Source: Pseudomonadota bacterium
GTDB lineage: Bacteria; Pseudomonadota; Gammaproteobacteria; Burkholderiales; Burkholderiaceae_C
Direction of reading: 5' to 3'
NCBI GenBank assembly: GCA_022566735.1
Contig: JADFIG010000010.1
Location: 35,961 to 99,960, forward strand
DNA: 64,000 nt
This document shows positions 30,671 through 39,598 of this stretch, piece after piece. How positions within the stretch are numbered: the stretch's first letter is position 1; every line of letters begins with the position of its first letter. The notes beneath the pieces are model-generated. The model was not told the DNA's origin and made no database searches. It saw only the letters and a list, made by a program, of their open reading frames with translations. The translations under genes were made by a program, and so were the position numbers.

Positions 30671-31659
30671 GCTCCGCCCCGCGCCACATCGACGTCTGCA
30701 ATGGCGATGCCGATGGCCTGGGCGCCTTGCTGCAGTGGCGCCTGGCCCACCCGGTCGATGCCGCATCGGTGGTGCGCCACGTCGGCCTCAAGCGCGACCA
30801 CACGCTGCTCCATGGCGTGCAGGCCCGCGCGGGCGACGAGGTCACCGTCATCGACATGTCGCTCGACGGGCAGCGCGATGCCGTGCTGGCCCTGCTGGCG
30901 GCCGGCGTGCGCGTGCACCACATCGACCACCACTTCGGCCAGCCCCTGCCCGCCCACCCCCTGCTGCGCACGGACGTGGACACCGCTGGCGATGTGTGCT
31001 CGGGCCTCATCGTCCACCGGCTGGTGGGCGGACGCTTTCCGGGCTGGGCCGTGGTCTGCGCGCATGGCGACAACCTGCATGGCAGCGCACGGGCACTGGG
31101 CCAGGCCATGGGGCTGGATGCCGCCGGCCAGCAGGCCCTGCGCACCCTGGGCGAGGCCCTCAACCACAACGCCTATGGCGACAGCCTCGCCGATGTGCGC
31201 GTGCCGCCCGCCGAGTTGCTGCAGCGGCTGATGCCCTTTGCCGACCCGCGCCAGGCCCTGCGCGACGACCCCACCCTGCCCGGCCTGGTGCAAGGCATGG
31301 CCGAGGACATGGCGCACGCCCTGGCCGTGCCGCCCTGCCTGGACTGCGCCCAGGCCCGGGTGTGGCAGCTGCCCGATGCCGCCTGGGCCCGCCGCGCCAG
31401 TGGCAGCCTGGCCAACCGCCATGCCCTGGCCCACCCGCAGCAGGCCTGCGCGGTGATGCGACCGCGCGCCGGTGGGCTGTGGGTGGTGAGCGTGCGCGCG
31501 CCGCTGGCCCACCCGCAAGGGGCGGCGGCCTTGTGTCAGGCCTTTGGCGGCGGGGGCCGCGACACCGCAGGCGGCATCGACGCCCTGGCGGACACCGATG
31601 TGCCCGCCTTCCTGGCCGCCTTGCAAGGCCATGCCTGGGTGCGCGCCGCGGCACCCTGA
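30667..31659 (+). CDS. DHH-family phosphoesterase
   Basis: A predicted phosphohydrolase of the RecJ/NrnA-like DHH superfamily, 330 residues. The first metal motif is CNGDADGLGALLQWR, the second TVIDMS, and the signature IDHHF sits near residue 97. The C-terminal DHHA1 substrate motif appears as GGGGRDTAGGI. These enzymes act on short oligonucleotides, cyclic dinucleotide products or phosphoesters; which one applies here is not evident. It is translationally coupled to the TetR gene. Confidence 0.8.
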   Translation: MSSAPRHIDVCNGDADGLGALLQWRLAHPVDAASVVRHVGLKRDHTLLHGVQARAGDEVTVIDMSLDGQRDAVLALLAAGVRVHHIDHHFGQPLPAHPLLRTDVDTAGDVCSGLIVHRLVGGRFPGWAVVCAHGDNLHGSARALGQAMGLDAAGQQALRTLGEALNHNAYGDSLADVRVPPAELLQRLMPFADPRQALRDDPTLPGLVQGMAEDMAHALAVPPCLDCAQARVWQLPDAAWARRASGSLANRHALAHPQQACAVMRPRAGGLWVVSVRAPLAHPQGAAALCQAFGGGGRDTAGGIDALADTDVPAFLAALQGHAWVRAAAP

Positions 31660-31679
31660 GGCGCTCCCCAGGCCGCCCA

Positions 31680-33290
31680 TCACGGCCCCACCACAGCCCA
31701 CAGATCCGACCAGGCCTCGGGCCGCTGCCAATGGGCCAGCGGCAAGGTGGCGTCGCAACGCTGGGTGTGCGCCTGCTCGGTCGCGCCCAGGTCGGCCCAG
31801 CCATCGCCATGGCGGGCCCATTGCCCGGCCAGCACGGCCTCGTCGGCTTCGGAGGCGTCCCCCCGGGTGCGCCGCGCCGCGATGCGCTCACGCAGCAGCG
31901 CCAGGGGGGCCTGCACGTGCACGATGCCCCAGGGGCAGCCCAGCCGCTCGGCCAGCGCGATGGCGGCCTGGCGCTGCGCCGCGTCCAGGAAGGTCGCATC
32001 GAGGATGACGCGCTGCCCCGCCCGCAAGGCGTCTTCGGCCAGCGAGCGCAGGTGGGCGTAGACCGCATCGACCTGCGCGGCGGCATAGCGGGCATCGCTG
32101 GGTGTCGCGCAGGCCGGCGCCACCACGGGCGGCGTCCTGGAGCGCTCCACGTCCGAGCGCAGGCGCACCGCGCCCCACACGCCCAGCAGGGCCTGCGACA
32201 GCGCCGTCTTGCCGCAGCCCGACAAGCCGTGCATCAGCACGAGCGCGGCCGGCGGTGGGTGCATCAGGCGCTCGCACACGGCCAGCCAGCGCGAGGCGTC
32301 ACGACCTTGCCGACCTTGCAGATCCTGCAATCGGGCCACCTTGAAGCGCACCAGCGCGCGCCACACCATGCACATCGGCAAGATCGGCAGGCCGCCGTGG
32401 TCGCCGGTGGCATCGAGGTAGCGCGACAGCGCCCGCCAGGCCAGCGCATCGGCGCCGCGGGCGCGCAGGTCCATCAGCAGGAAGGCCAGGTCGTTCATCA
32501 CGTCCAGGCTGCGCAGGCCCGCGTTGAAGTCGATGCCGTCGAACACCGTGACCCGGCCCTCGAACAGGCAGACGTTGCCCAGGTGCAGGTCGCCGTGGAG
32601 CTCGCGCACGAAGCCCGCCTCGCGGCGCTGCCGGCACAGGGTGTCGAGCGCCGCCTCACGGTCCTGCAACCACGCCACGATGCCCTGCAACCGCGCCCGC
32701 TGGGCATCGCCCTCGGCCAGGGCCAGCCACTGCACGGGGGCCTCGCCGGTGGCGGCGTGCAGGTCGGCCATCAGCCCGAAGCCGGGGGCGTGCACCCGCT
32801 GCGCCTGAGCGTGCAAGGCGACGATCTGGTCGACCAGCGCGTCCACCAGCGCCGGCCAGTCCGGCTGCGGCGTCTGCGGCGTCTGCGCCTCGATGAGCCG
32901 GTCCAGCGTCTGCGCCGGGTCGAAGCGGCGCATCATCACCGCGTGGTCCTGCGCGGCCGACGGGCCCAGCGTGCCCGCGGGGTGGGGCACGCCCTCGGCA
33001 TCCAGGTCGACCACGCCGAGGTAGAGCGCAGGCGCCGTGCGGCGGTTCAGCCTCAGCTCCTCCTCGCAGGCATGGCGGCGTGCGGCCAGGCTGCGCTGGT
33101 CGATGAAACCGAGGTCCACCGCTTTCTTGAGCTTGTAGGCGTGGCTGGGCGTCAGCAGCACCCAGCTGATGTGGGTTTCGATGAGCTCGACGGGCGCCCC
33201 CGCCGGCACCACCTCGTGCGCGGCCAGCCAGGCGCGCAGCCCCGCCAGCCTGCGCAGTTGCTCGGGGGGTGGGTGCAGGGTGTCGGTCAT
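31680..33290 (-). CDS. Two-domain kinase: aminoglycoside-phosphotransferase-like plus P-loop AAA domain
   Basis: A 536-residue protein. The N-terminal part (about 1-330) resembles APH/choline-kinase folds (ETHISWVLLTPSHAYKLKKA, LHGDLHLGNVCLFEGRVTVF with the catalytic HGDLHLGN). The C-terminal part (about 345-536) is a zeta-toxin/AAA_33-type P-loop kinase with Walker A HGLSGCGKTALSQ. This fusion is widespread and uncharacterised. It is last in a reverse-strand operon after the OYE and slyX genes. Confidence 0.82.
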   Translation of the reverse strand: MTDTLHPPPEQLRRLAGLRAWLAAHEVVPAGAPVELIETHISWVLLTPSHAYKLKKAVDLGFIDQRSLAARRHACEEELRLNRRTAPALYLGVVDLDAEGVPHPAGTLGPSAAQDHAVMMRRFDPAQTLDRLIEAQTPQTPQPDWPALVDALVDQIVALHAQAQRVHAPGFGLMADLHAATGEAPVQWLALAEGDAQRARLQGIVAWLQDREAALDTLCRQRREAGFVRELHGDLHLGNVCLFEGRVTVFDGIDFNAGLRSLDVMNDLAFLLMDLRARGADALAWRALSRYLDATGDHGGLPILPMCMVWRALVRFKVARLQDLQGRQGRDASRWLAVCERLMHPPPAALVLMHGLSGCGKTALSQALLGVWGAVRLRSDVERSRTPPVVAPACATPSDARYAAAQVDAVYAHLRSLAEDALRAGQRVILDATFLDAAQRQAAIALAERLGCPWGIVHVQAPLALLRERIAARRTRGDASEADEAVLAGQWARHGDGWADLGATEQAHTQRCDATLPLAHWQRPEAWSDLWAVVGP

Positions 33291-33322
33291 GGCAGCAGGG
33301 CCCGTGGGAGGACAGCTTCGGC

Positions 33323-33622
33323 TCAGTAATGCGGCGGCAACTCGTCGCGCAGGCTGCGGAACGCCGCGGGCTGGCCCTCGGACTGTTGCTCGCGCAAGCC
33401 CATCACCTCGCGCACCAGCAGGTCGATCTGGCGCTGCTGCTCGATCACGAGCCGGTTGAGCTCGTCGAGCAGGTCCTCGGTGAAGGTGGACTTGATCTCC
33501 AGGTCGGTGAGGCGCTGCTCCAGCCGCTGGGCGAGGCCGGGCTCGGCCCCCGGCGCACCTGGTGCATCGCCGGCCAGGAACGGAGGGGGCCCGGGCGGAA
33601 GGGAAGAAGACGGTTCGGTCAT
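33323..33622 (-). CDS. slyX: SlyX-family protein
   Basis: A 99-residue protein with a Pro/Ala-rich lead followed by the SlyX coiled coil: LEQRLTDLEIKSTFTEDLLD then LNRLVIEQQRQIDLLVREV, ending near the conserved PPHY C-terminus. SlyX function is unknown. The gene is 4 nt from the OYE gene end and 32 nt before the kinase gene. Confidence 0.88.
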   Translation of the reverse strand: MTEPSSSLPPGPPPFLAGDAPGAPGAEPGLAQRLEQRLTDLEIKSTFTEDLLDELNRLVIEQQRQIDLLVREVMGLREQQSEGQPAAFRSLRDELPPHY

Positions 33623-33626
33623 GGCG

Positions 33627-34715
33627 TCATTGGAACAGGTCGCGCAGGCCCGCGGGCTGGCAGCGCAGGTACTGCGGCGGCGCGTGCACGCGCGCGCCCA
33701 GGGCGGCGGCGGCGTGCCAGGGCCAGCGCGGGTTGTAGAGCATGGCACGCGCCAGTCCCACCAGGTCGGCCTGGCCGGACGCCACCACCGCTTCGGCCTG
33801 GGCCGGCTCGGTGATGAGCCCGACGCCGATGGTCGGCATGCCCACCTCGCGCTTGATGGCCTCGGCGAACGGCAGCTGGTAGCCGGGCGCCAGGCGGATC
33901 TGCTGCTGCGTCGACAAACCGCCGCTGGAGACGTGGATGGCATCGCAGCCGCGCGCCTTCAGGGCCTGCGCGAACACCCCGCTTTGCGCGAGGTCCCAGC
34001 CGCCGGGCACCCAGTCGGTGGCGGAGATGCGCACGCACAGCACCGTGTCCGGCACGGCCTCGCGCACCGCCTCGACCACCTCCAGCGGGAAGCGCATGCG
34101 GCCTTCGAGCGCGCCGCCATGGGCGTCGCCGCGCTGGTTGCTCAGGGGCGAGAGGAACTCGTGCAGCAGGTAGCCGTGGGCGGCATGGACCTCGATGACA
34201 TCGAAGCCCAGGCGTTGGGCACGCCGGGCGGCATCGACGAAGGCCTGGCGGATGCGGCGCAGGCCTGCGCCATCGAGGGACTCCGGCCTCGGGTCGCTGT
34301 CCCGGAACGGCACAGCCGAGGGCGCCACCGTCTGCCAGCCCCCGGCCAGGGCCGGCACCACCGCGCCCCCCGTCCAGGGCGCCGCCACGGAAGCCTTGCG
34401 CCCGGCGTGGGCCAGCTGGATGCCCCAGCGGATGGGCGAATGCGGCCGCACCGCCGCCAGCACGCGGGCCAGCGCGGCCTCGGTCTCGTCGGACCACAGG
34501 CCCAGGTCCAGCGGGGAGATCCGCCCCTCGGGCGACACCGCCGTGGCCTCGACGATGAGCAGGGCCGCACCCGACAGCGCCAGCGAGCCCAGGTGCATGA
34601 GGTGCCAGTCTGTCGCGCACCCGTCCTGGGCCGAGTACTGGCACATCGGGGCGATGACGATGCGGTTGTCGAGCGGGAGCGATCCCAGCGCGAAGGGCGA
34701 GAACAATGAACTCAT
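33627..34715 (-). CDS. NADH:flavin oxidoreductase, Old Yellow Enzyme (YqjM-like)
   Basis: An FMN-dependent ene-reductase of 362 residues. The N-terminus SSLFSPFALGSLPLDNRIVI and MCQYSAQDG are typical of YqjM/XenA-type OYE (Cys near residue 27 modulates flavin potential). The active-site EVHAAHGYLLHEFLSP provides the substrate-binding pair in its H-x-x-H form, and LVGLARAMLYNPRWPW ends the barrel. It is first in the operon with slyX and the kinase. Physiological substrate unknown. Confidence 0.92.
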   Translation of the reverse strand: MSSLFSPFALGSLPLDNRIVIAPMCQYSAQDGCATDWHLMHLGSLALSGAALLIVEATAVSPEGRISPLDLGLWSDETEAALARVLAAVRPHSPIRWGIQLAHAGRKASVAAPWTGGAVVPALAGGWQTVAPSAVPFRDSDPRPESLDGAGLRRIRQAFVDAARRAQRLGFDVIEVHAAHGYLLHEFLSPLSNQRGDAHGGALEGRMRFPLEVVEAVREAVPDTVLCVRISATDWVPGGWDLAQSGVFAQALKARGCDAIHVSSGGLSTQQQIRLAPGYQLPFAEAIKREVGMPTIGVGLITEPAQAEAVVASGQADLVGLARAMLYNPRWPWHAAAALGARVHAPPQYLRCQPAGLRDLFQ

Positions 34716-34875
34716 GGCATGCTTTCTGCAAGGATGGCTGTCACCGGGCCGTGGCACATTGTGCCCAGGCGGCGATGATCCCGCCGGGGTTCGGCGACAT
34801 CACCCGGCGCCACGCCCCGCCCACACCAGGCCAGCCGCCTGCCCTGTTGCCCTCTTTCTCGAAAGCCCCCGCGCC

Positions 34876-35319
34876 ATGCCAGCCCGCCCCCACGACGCCC
34901 CCGATGCCCCGCAACGCCTGGCCACCCAGGCCATCGAGCTGTCCGTGGCCGCGCCGCAGGTCGTGGCCCAGCGCCTGACGCGCATGGCCCTGGCCGGCCT
35001 CAACCCCAGCACCGAGCACCACGACGAGCTCGTGCGCATGGGCAGCGAGAAGGTCCAGGCCTTCCAGGAGTCGTGGCTGGCGATGTGGGCCCAGGCCTGG
35101 CAATCGCAGCTCGCGCTGGCCGAGTCGGTGGCGCGCAGCTCGCTGGACATGCTGGTCGGCCGCGACCACCCGGCCAGCGTGCTGATGCAGGTGCCCACCG
35201 AAGCCGCCGAGGTGCTCTCGGCCGGCCTGGCGCCCTTGCGCGACAAGGCCATGGACAACGCCCGCCGCCTGTCGGTGCCGGCTGGCGCCGCCACGGCCTC
35301 CGCCGAAGCCGTGGCCTGA
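34876..35319 (+). CDS. Polyhydroxyalkanoate granule-associated phasin-like protein
   Basis: A 147-residue helical protein. The segments ELSVAAPQVVAQRLTRMALA, VRMGSEKVQAFQESW and APLRDKAMDNARRLSV match the small phasin family that coats PHA granules in Burkholderiales. There is no signal peptide or membrane segment. It converges on alaC with a 10-bp gap and stands alone. Confidence 0.7.
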   Translation: MPARPHDAPDAPQRLATQAIELSVAAPQVVAQRLTRMALAGLNPSTEHHDELVRMGSEKVQAFQESWLAMWAQAWQSQLALAESVARSSLDMLVGRDHPASVLMQVPTEAAEVLSAGLAPLRDKAMDNARRLSVPAGAATASAEAVA

Positions 35320-35329
35320 GGCGGCAGGC

Positions 35330-36547
35330 TCAGCCCTGCGCCGGCGGCACCAGCCCGTCGGCCTTGAACATCGCCTTGATGCCGCGGATGGCCTGGCGGA
35401 TGCGCGATTCGTTCTCGATCAGCGCGAAGCGCACGTGGTCGTCGCCATGGTCGCCGAAGCCGATGCCCGGCGACACGCACACCTTGGCCTTGTCCAGCAT
35501 CTGCCGCGCGAACTCCAGCGAGCCCAGGTGCCGGTAAGGCTGCGGGATCTTGGCCCAGATGTACATCGAGGCCTTGGGCTTCTCGACCATCCAGCCGGCT
35601 TCGTGCAGGCCCTTGACCAGCACGTCGCGCCGCTTCTGGTACTGCGCCGCGATGTCCTGGACGCACTGCTGGTCGCCTTCCAGCGCCGCGATGGCGGCCA
35701 CCTGCAGCGGCGTGAAGGTGCCGTAGTCGTGGTAGCTCTTGATGCGGGCGAGCGCGGCCACCAGGTCGGGGTTGCCGACCATGAAGCCGATGCGCCAGCC
35801 CGCCATGTTGTAGCTCTTGCTGAGCGTGAAGAACTCGACGGCGATGTCCTTCGCACCCGGCACCTGCATGATCGACGGGGCCTTCCAGCCATCGAAGACG
35901 ATGTCGGCATAGGCCAGGTCGTGGACCACGAAGATGTCGTGCTTCCTGGCCAGCGCGATCACGCGTTCGAAGAAGTCCAGCTCCACGCACTGCGCCGTCG
36001 GGTTGCTCGGAAAGCCCAGCACCATCATCTTGGGCTTGGGGTAGCTGCCGCGGATGGCCTTTTCCAGCTCGGCGAAGAAGTCCACGCCGGGGATGAGCGG
36101 CACCGAGCGGATGTCGGCCCCGGCAATGACCGCGCCGTAGATGTGGATGGGGTAGCTCGGGTCGGGCACCAGCACGGTGTCGCCGCGGTCCAGCGTGGCC
36201 AGCATCAGGTGGGCCAGGCCCTCTTTCGACCCGATGGTGACGATGGCTTCCTTGTCGGCGTCGATGTCGACGTCGTAACGCGCCTTGTACCAGTGCGAGA
36301 TGGCCCGGCGCAGGCGCGGGATGCCCTTGGAGGCCGAATAGCCGTGGGTGTCGGGCCGTTGGGCGACTTCGGTGAGCTTGGCGACGATGTGCGCTGGCGT
36401 GGCCCCATCGGGGTTGCCCATGCTCATGTCGATGATGTCTTCCCCGCGGCGGCGGGCGGCCAGCTTGAGCTCGGCCGTGATGTTGAAGACGTAGGGAGGG
36501 AGGCGGTCGATGCGCGCGAATCGGCGCTTGCCCGGCAAAGAGGACAT
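35330..36547 (-). CDS. alaC: Alanine-synthesizing aminotransferase (AlaC-type)
   Basis: A PLP-dependent fold-type I transaminase, 405 residues. It has [11 protein letters not shown] (pyridine nitrogen/carboxylate region), VHDLAYADI with the PLP-interacting Asp and Tyr, the lysine in [17 protein letters not shown], and the C-terminal Arg in [12 protein letters not shown]. These fit AlaC/AlaA, which makes alanine from pyruvate and glutamate. In this family it is often misnamed aspartate aminotransferase. It has a good sigma-70 promoter upstream. Confidence 0.92.
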   Translation of the reverse strand: MSSLPGKRRFARIDRLPPYVFNITAELKLAARRRGEDIIDMSMGNPDGATPAHIVAKLTEVAQRPDTHGYSASKGIPRLRRAISHWYKARYDVDIDADKEAIVTIGSKEGLAHLMLATLDRGDTVLVPDPSYPIHIYGAVIAGADIRSVPLIPGVDFFAELEKAIRGSYPKPKMMVLGFPSNPTAQCVELDFFERVIALARKHDIFVVHDLAYADIVFDGWKAPSIMQVPGAKDIAVEFFTLSKSYNMAGWRIGFMVGNPDLVAALARIKSYHDYGTFTPLQVAAIAALEGDQQCVQDIAAQYQKRRDVLVKGLHEAGWMVEKPKASMYIWAKIPQPYRHLGSLEFARQMLDKAKVCVSPGIGFGDHGDDHVRFALIENESRIRQAIRGIKAMFKADGLVPPAQG

Positions 36548-36620
36548 GTGTTGGCTTTCACGTGGGCGCCCGGAACCGTCCGAGCGACGTGGGCCGCGCA
36601 AGGGGCGCGGCTTGGGGTCC

Positions 36621-36650
36621 ATCATAGACAAGACCCTGCGCATCTGACAA
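36621..36650 (-). promoter_or_regulatory. Sigma-70 promoter of alaC
   Basis: The reverse strand carries TTGTCA (36650-36645) and TATGAT (36626-36621) with an 18-bp spacer, 5 of 6 matches each. The leader to the ATG at 36547 would be about 70 nt. Confidence 0.65.
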
Positions 36651-36734
36651 CCCCGACAGCCTGTTTGTCACGGTGCGCGCGGCCGCAGCGAGGTATCCTC
36701 GGTGGTGTGTAAAGAAGAAGTTGGGCTTGAAAGG

Positions 36735-37841
36735 GTGCGCGGTTTGTTTGCCAACCTTTCGCCGGCACGCTGGCTGGCGCTGCTGTTCGTCACGGTGTTG
36801 GGCCTGCATGCGCCGAACGCCCGATCCACGCCGTCGACCGAGGCCGGCACGCTGCGTGTGCTCGCCTGGCCGGGCTACGCCGAGCCGGAAGTCGTGAGCA
36901 GCTTCGAGGCCCGCACCGGCACCCGCGTGGCCGTCACCGTGATCGACACCGACGAGGCCCTGTGGCAGCGCATCGGTGAGGCGGAACACAACCCGCGCGG
37001 CGGCTACGACGTGTTCGCGGTCAACACCGCCGAGCTGCAGCGCCACATCGCCAGCAACCGCGTGCAGGCCATCCAGGTGGACCTCATCCGCAACGTGCAG
37101 AACCAGCTGCCGCGCTTTCGCAAGCTGTCGGGCATCCCGGGCCTGGTGCGCAGCGGCCCGCGCGGCGAGCAGGTCTTCGGCATCCCCTACACCTACTCGG
37201 CCATGGGCCTGATCTACGACAAGCGCCAGTGGCCGCAGCCGCCGCAATCCGTGCAGGCGCTGTGGGACCCGGCCCTGCAAGGCAAGGTCGTGATCTACAA
37301 CGGCGGCACGCACAACTTCTCGCTGGCGGCGCAGTCCCTGGGCTGGGCCACGCCCTTCCGGATCCCGGAGGGGCAATGGCAGGCGGCGGCAGAGCAGCTC
37401 ATCGCGCTGCGCCGCAACGCGGTGTCGGTGTACCGCCAGCCCGAGGAGTCGGTGCGGCTGTTCATGCGCCACCACGCGGCGCTCATGTTCGCCAACTACG
37501 GCATGCAGCAGGTGCAACTGCTGCGGGCGGCGGGCGCGGACATCGGCTACGTTATCCCGCGTGAAGGGGCGCTGGCCTGGCTGGATTGCTGGGCCATCCC
37601 GCGCAACGCGCGCAACGTGGCCTTGGCCCATGCCTGGATCGACCACCTGCTGGGCCCGCAGGCCAGCCAGCTGCTGGTGACGCGCCAGGGCCTGCACAGC
37701 ACGGTGGCCGAGGCCAGCACGCCCGCGGGATCGGCGCAGCAGCTGCTGTGGCTGGCCCCGGTCGAGGATGCGCCTCGGCGCGAACGGCTGTGGAGCCGCA
37801 TCCATTCGGGCGACCGGCTCGGCAAGGTGATGGCGCCATGA
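36735..37841 (+). CDS. Periplasmic polyamine-type binding protein (PotD/PotF/NspS-like)
   Basis: A 368-residue extracellular solute-binding protein type 1. A signal peptide (WLALLFVTVLGLHAPNARS) precedes GTLRVLAWPGYAEPEVVSSF, the start of spermidine/putrescine binding proteins. IPYTYSAMGLIYDKRQW is the conserved hinge. No ABC permease is adjacent; instead the stop overlaps the start of a membrane diguanylate cyclase (ATGA). This resembles NspS/MbaA in Vibrio, where the binding protein reports polyamines to a c-di-GMP enzyme. The GTG at 36735 is chosen because a -10-like TATCCT (36694-36699) would exclude the upstream GTGs at 36702/36705 as starts. Confidence 0.78.
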   Translation: MRGLFANLSPARWLALLFVTVLGLHAPNARSTPSTEAGTLRVLAWPGYAEPEVVSSFEARTGTRVAVTVIDTDEALWQRIGEAEHNPRGGYDVFAVNTAELQRHIASNRVQAIQVDLIRNVQNQLPRFRKLSGIPGLVRSGPRGEQVFGIPYTYSAMGLIYDKRQWPQPPQSVQALWDPALQGKVVIYNGGTHNFSLAAQSLGWATPFRIPEGQWQAAAEQLIALRRNAVSVYRQPEESVRLFMRHHAALMFANYGMQQVQLLRAAGADIGYVIPREGALAWLDCWAIPRNARNVALAHAWIDHLLGPQASQLLVTRQGLHSTVAEASTPAGSAQQLLWLAPVEDAPRRERLWSRIHSGDRLGKVMAP

Positions 37842-39598
37842 CGGCGGGGATGGGCATCGGCTGGCGCCTGGGCCTGGCGCTCGCCCTGGTCGGCGTGCTG
37901 GCCTCCAGCCTGACGGGCTACTGGGGTTACGCCGAAAGCCGCAAGCTGCTGCAGGGCGCGGCCGAGCAACGCCTGCTGACGGCCACGCGCGTGCTGGGGC
38001 GGCAGCTCAGCGTCGGGCTCAATGGCGCGGCCCAGGACGTCAGGCTGATCGCCGCCCACCCGGGCACCGGCCGGCTGCTGGCCCTGCGCGACCCCCAGGC
38101 CGTGGCCAGCGGCAACGAGACCCTGGCCCAGCTTTTCAGGAGCATGCTCGACGCCCACCCCGAGTACTACCAGCTGCGGCTGATCTCGGCGCTGCACCAT
38201 GGCCTCGAACAGGTGCGCGTGGACCGCAGCAGCAACGGCGTGCTGCGCGTCGAAGGCGATGACCTCCAGGAAAAGGGCCACTTCCCCTACGTGGTCGACA
38301 CCCTGGCGCTGCCCCGCGGCGCGGTGTATGTCTCCCGCGCCGCGATCAACCACGAAGAGGGCACGCACGCCGGCCAGGACAAGCCCTCGCTGCAGGTGGC
38401 CACGCCCGTCCATGACGCGCAAGGCCAGGCCCTGGGCCTGATCGTCGTCAACATCGACCTCAACGGCCTGTTCGCCCAGCTGGCGGCCGACCTGCCGGAA
38501 GGCGTGGTGCTGTTCCTCAGCAATGGCGAGGGCGACTTCCTCATCCACCCGGACCCGCAGCAGGCCTTCGCCTTCGACCGGGGCCCGCGCGCCCTGGTGC
38601 AGAACGCCTTCCCGGACACCGCGGCCCTGCTCGGCGATGCCCGCAAGCGCCCGGCCCAGGTCATCACGGCCGCGCAGTCCAGCCGCGAGCGTGACACGCT
38701 GGTGGCCACCTTCGTGCGCCAGCCCCTCAGCGGCCTGCACAGCGAGGAAGACTTCGTGATCGGCCTGGGCCTGCCGCTCAAGGCGGTGCTGGCCGACGCC
38801 GCCTGGCTGGGCCACGTGAGCCTGCGCATCGTGCTGGCCTTCAGCGCGCTGGCGCTGGTGCTGGCCGTGGTGCTGGCGCGCAGGCTGTCGCGCCCGCTGG
38901 GCCAGATCGTCGAAGCGATCCGCCAGTTCGGCCACGGCCGCGAGGGCAGCGCCCACCTGCCGCTGCACCGCGACGACGAGATCGGCATGCTGGCGCTGAG
39001 CATCGACGAGATGCAGCGGCAGATCCGCGCGCAGTTCGCCAACCTGGCGCAAAAGCAGGAGGAGCTCGACCGCCTGGCCAGCCACGACACCCTGACCGGC
39101 CTGCCCAACCGCCGCCTGTTCTTCGACCGCCTGCACCAGGCCGTGGCACGCGCCAAGCGCCGCCAGGGCCAGCTGGCGCTGCTCTACATCGACCTGGACA
39201 ACTTCAAGGGCATCAACGACACCCTGGGCCATGCCGCGGGCGACGCCGTGCTGTGCACCATCGGCCAGCGCCTGGGCCTGCTGGTGCGCGAGGCCGACAC
39301 GGTGGCCCGCCTGGGCGGCGACGAGTTCATCGTGCTGCTCGACGGCGTCGACGACGAGCAGGCCGTCGAACAGGTCGCGCAGCGCGTGCTGGAGGCCCTG
39401 GTCCAGCCGGTGATCTACGGCAGCGCCGAGCTGCAGTGCGGCGGCAGCGTGGGCGTCAGCCTCTACCCGCGCGACGCCACGGACGTGGGTGACCTCATCG
39501 CCGCGGCCGACCGCGCCATGTACACCGCCAAGGCCGACGGACGCCAGCGCATCCGCATCGCAGGGCCAGCGACAGAGACATCGCCACACAGGCATTGA
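37838..39598 (+). CDS. Membrane diguanylate cyclase with periplasmic sensor and HAMP
   Basis: Makes c-di-GMP from GTP. The 586-residue protein has TM1 (about 8-25), a large periplasmic region (about 26-325, dCache-like), TM2 (about 330-347, LAFSALALVLAVVLARRL), a HAMP/linker, and a GGDEF domain (about 420-575). The active-site motif GGDEF is intact near residue 493, and a product-inhibition RxxD (READ) lies five residues before it. No EAL domain. It is translationally coupled to the polyamine-type binding protein, its probable sensor partner. The last 104 nt overlap a convergent MFS gene. Confidence 0.9.
   Translation: MTAGMGIGWRLGLALALVGVLASSLTGYWGYAESRKLLQGAAEQRLLTATRVLGRQLSVGLNGAAQDVRLIAAHPGTGRLLALRDPQAVASGNETLAQLFRSMLDAHPEYYQLRLISALHHGLEQVRVDRSSNGVLRVEGDDLQEKGHFPYVVDTLALPRGAVYVSRAAINHEEGTHAGQDKPSLQVATPVHDAQGQALGLIVVNIDLNGLFAQLAADLPEGVVLFLSNGEGDFLIHPDPQQAFAFDRGPRALVQNAFPDTAALLGDARKRPAQVITAAQSSRERDTLVATFVRQPLSGLHSEEDFVIGLGLPLKAVLADAAWLGHVSLRIVLAFSALALVLAVVLARRLSRPLGQIVEAIRQFGHGREGSAHLPLHRDDEIGMLALSIDEMQRQIRAQFANLAQKQEELDRLASHDTLTGLPNRRLFFDRLHQAVARAKRRQGQLALLYIDLDNFKGINDTLGHAAGDAVLCTIGQRLGLLVREADTVARLGGDEFIVLLDGVDDEQAVEQVAQRVLEALVQPVIYGSAELQCGGSVGVSLYPRDATDVGDLIAAADRAMYTAKADGRQRIRIAGPATETSPHRH

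Noticed and set aside
31680..33290. APH-like kinase as an antibiotic resistance gene
   Set aside because: The APH-like fold is fused to a P-loop kinase in a housekeeping-type operon with slyX. This fusion is widespread and has no resistance context.
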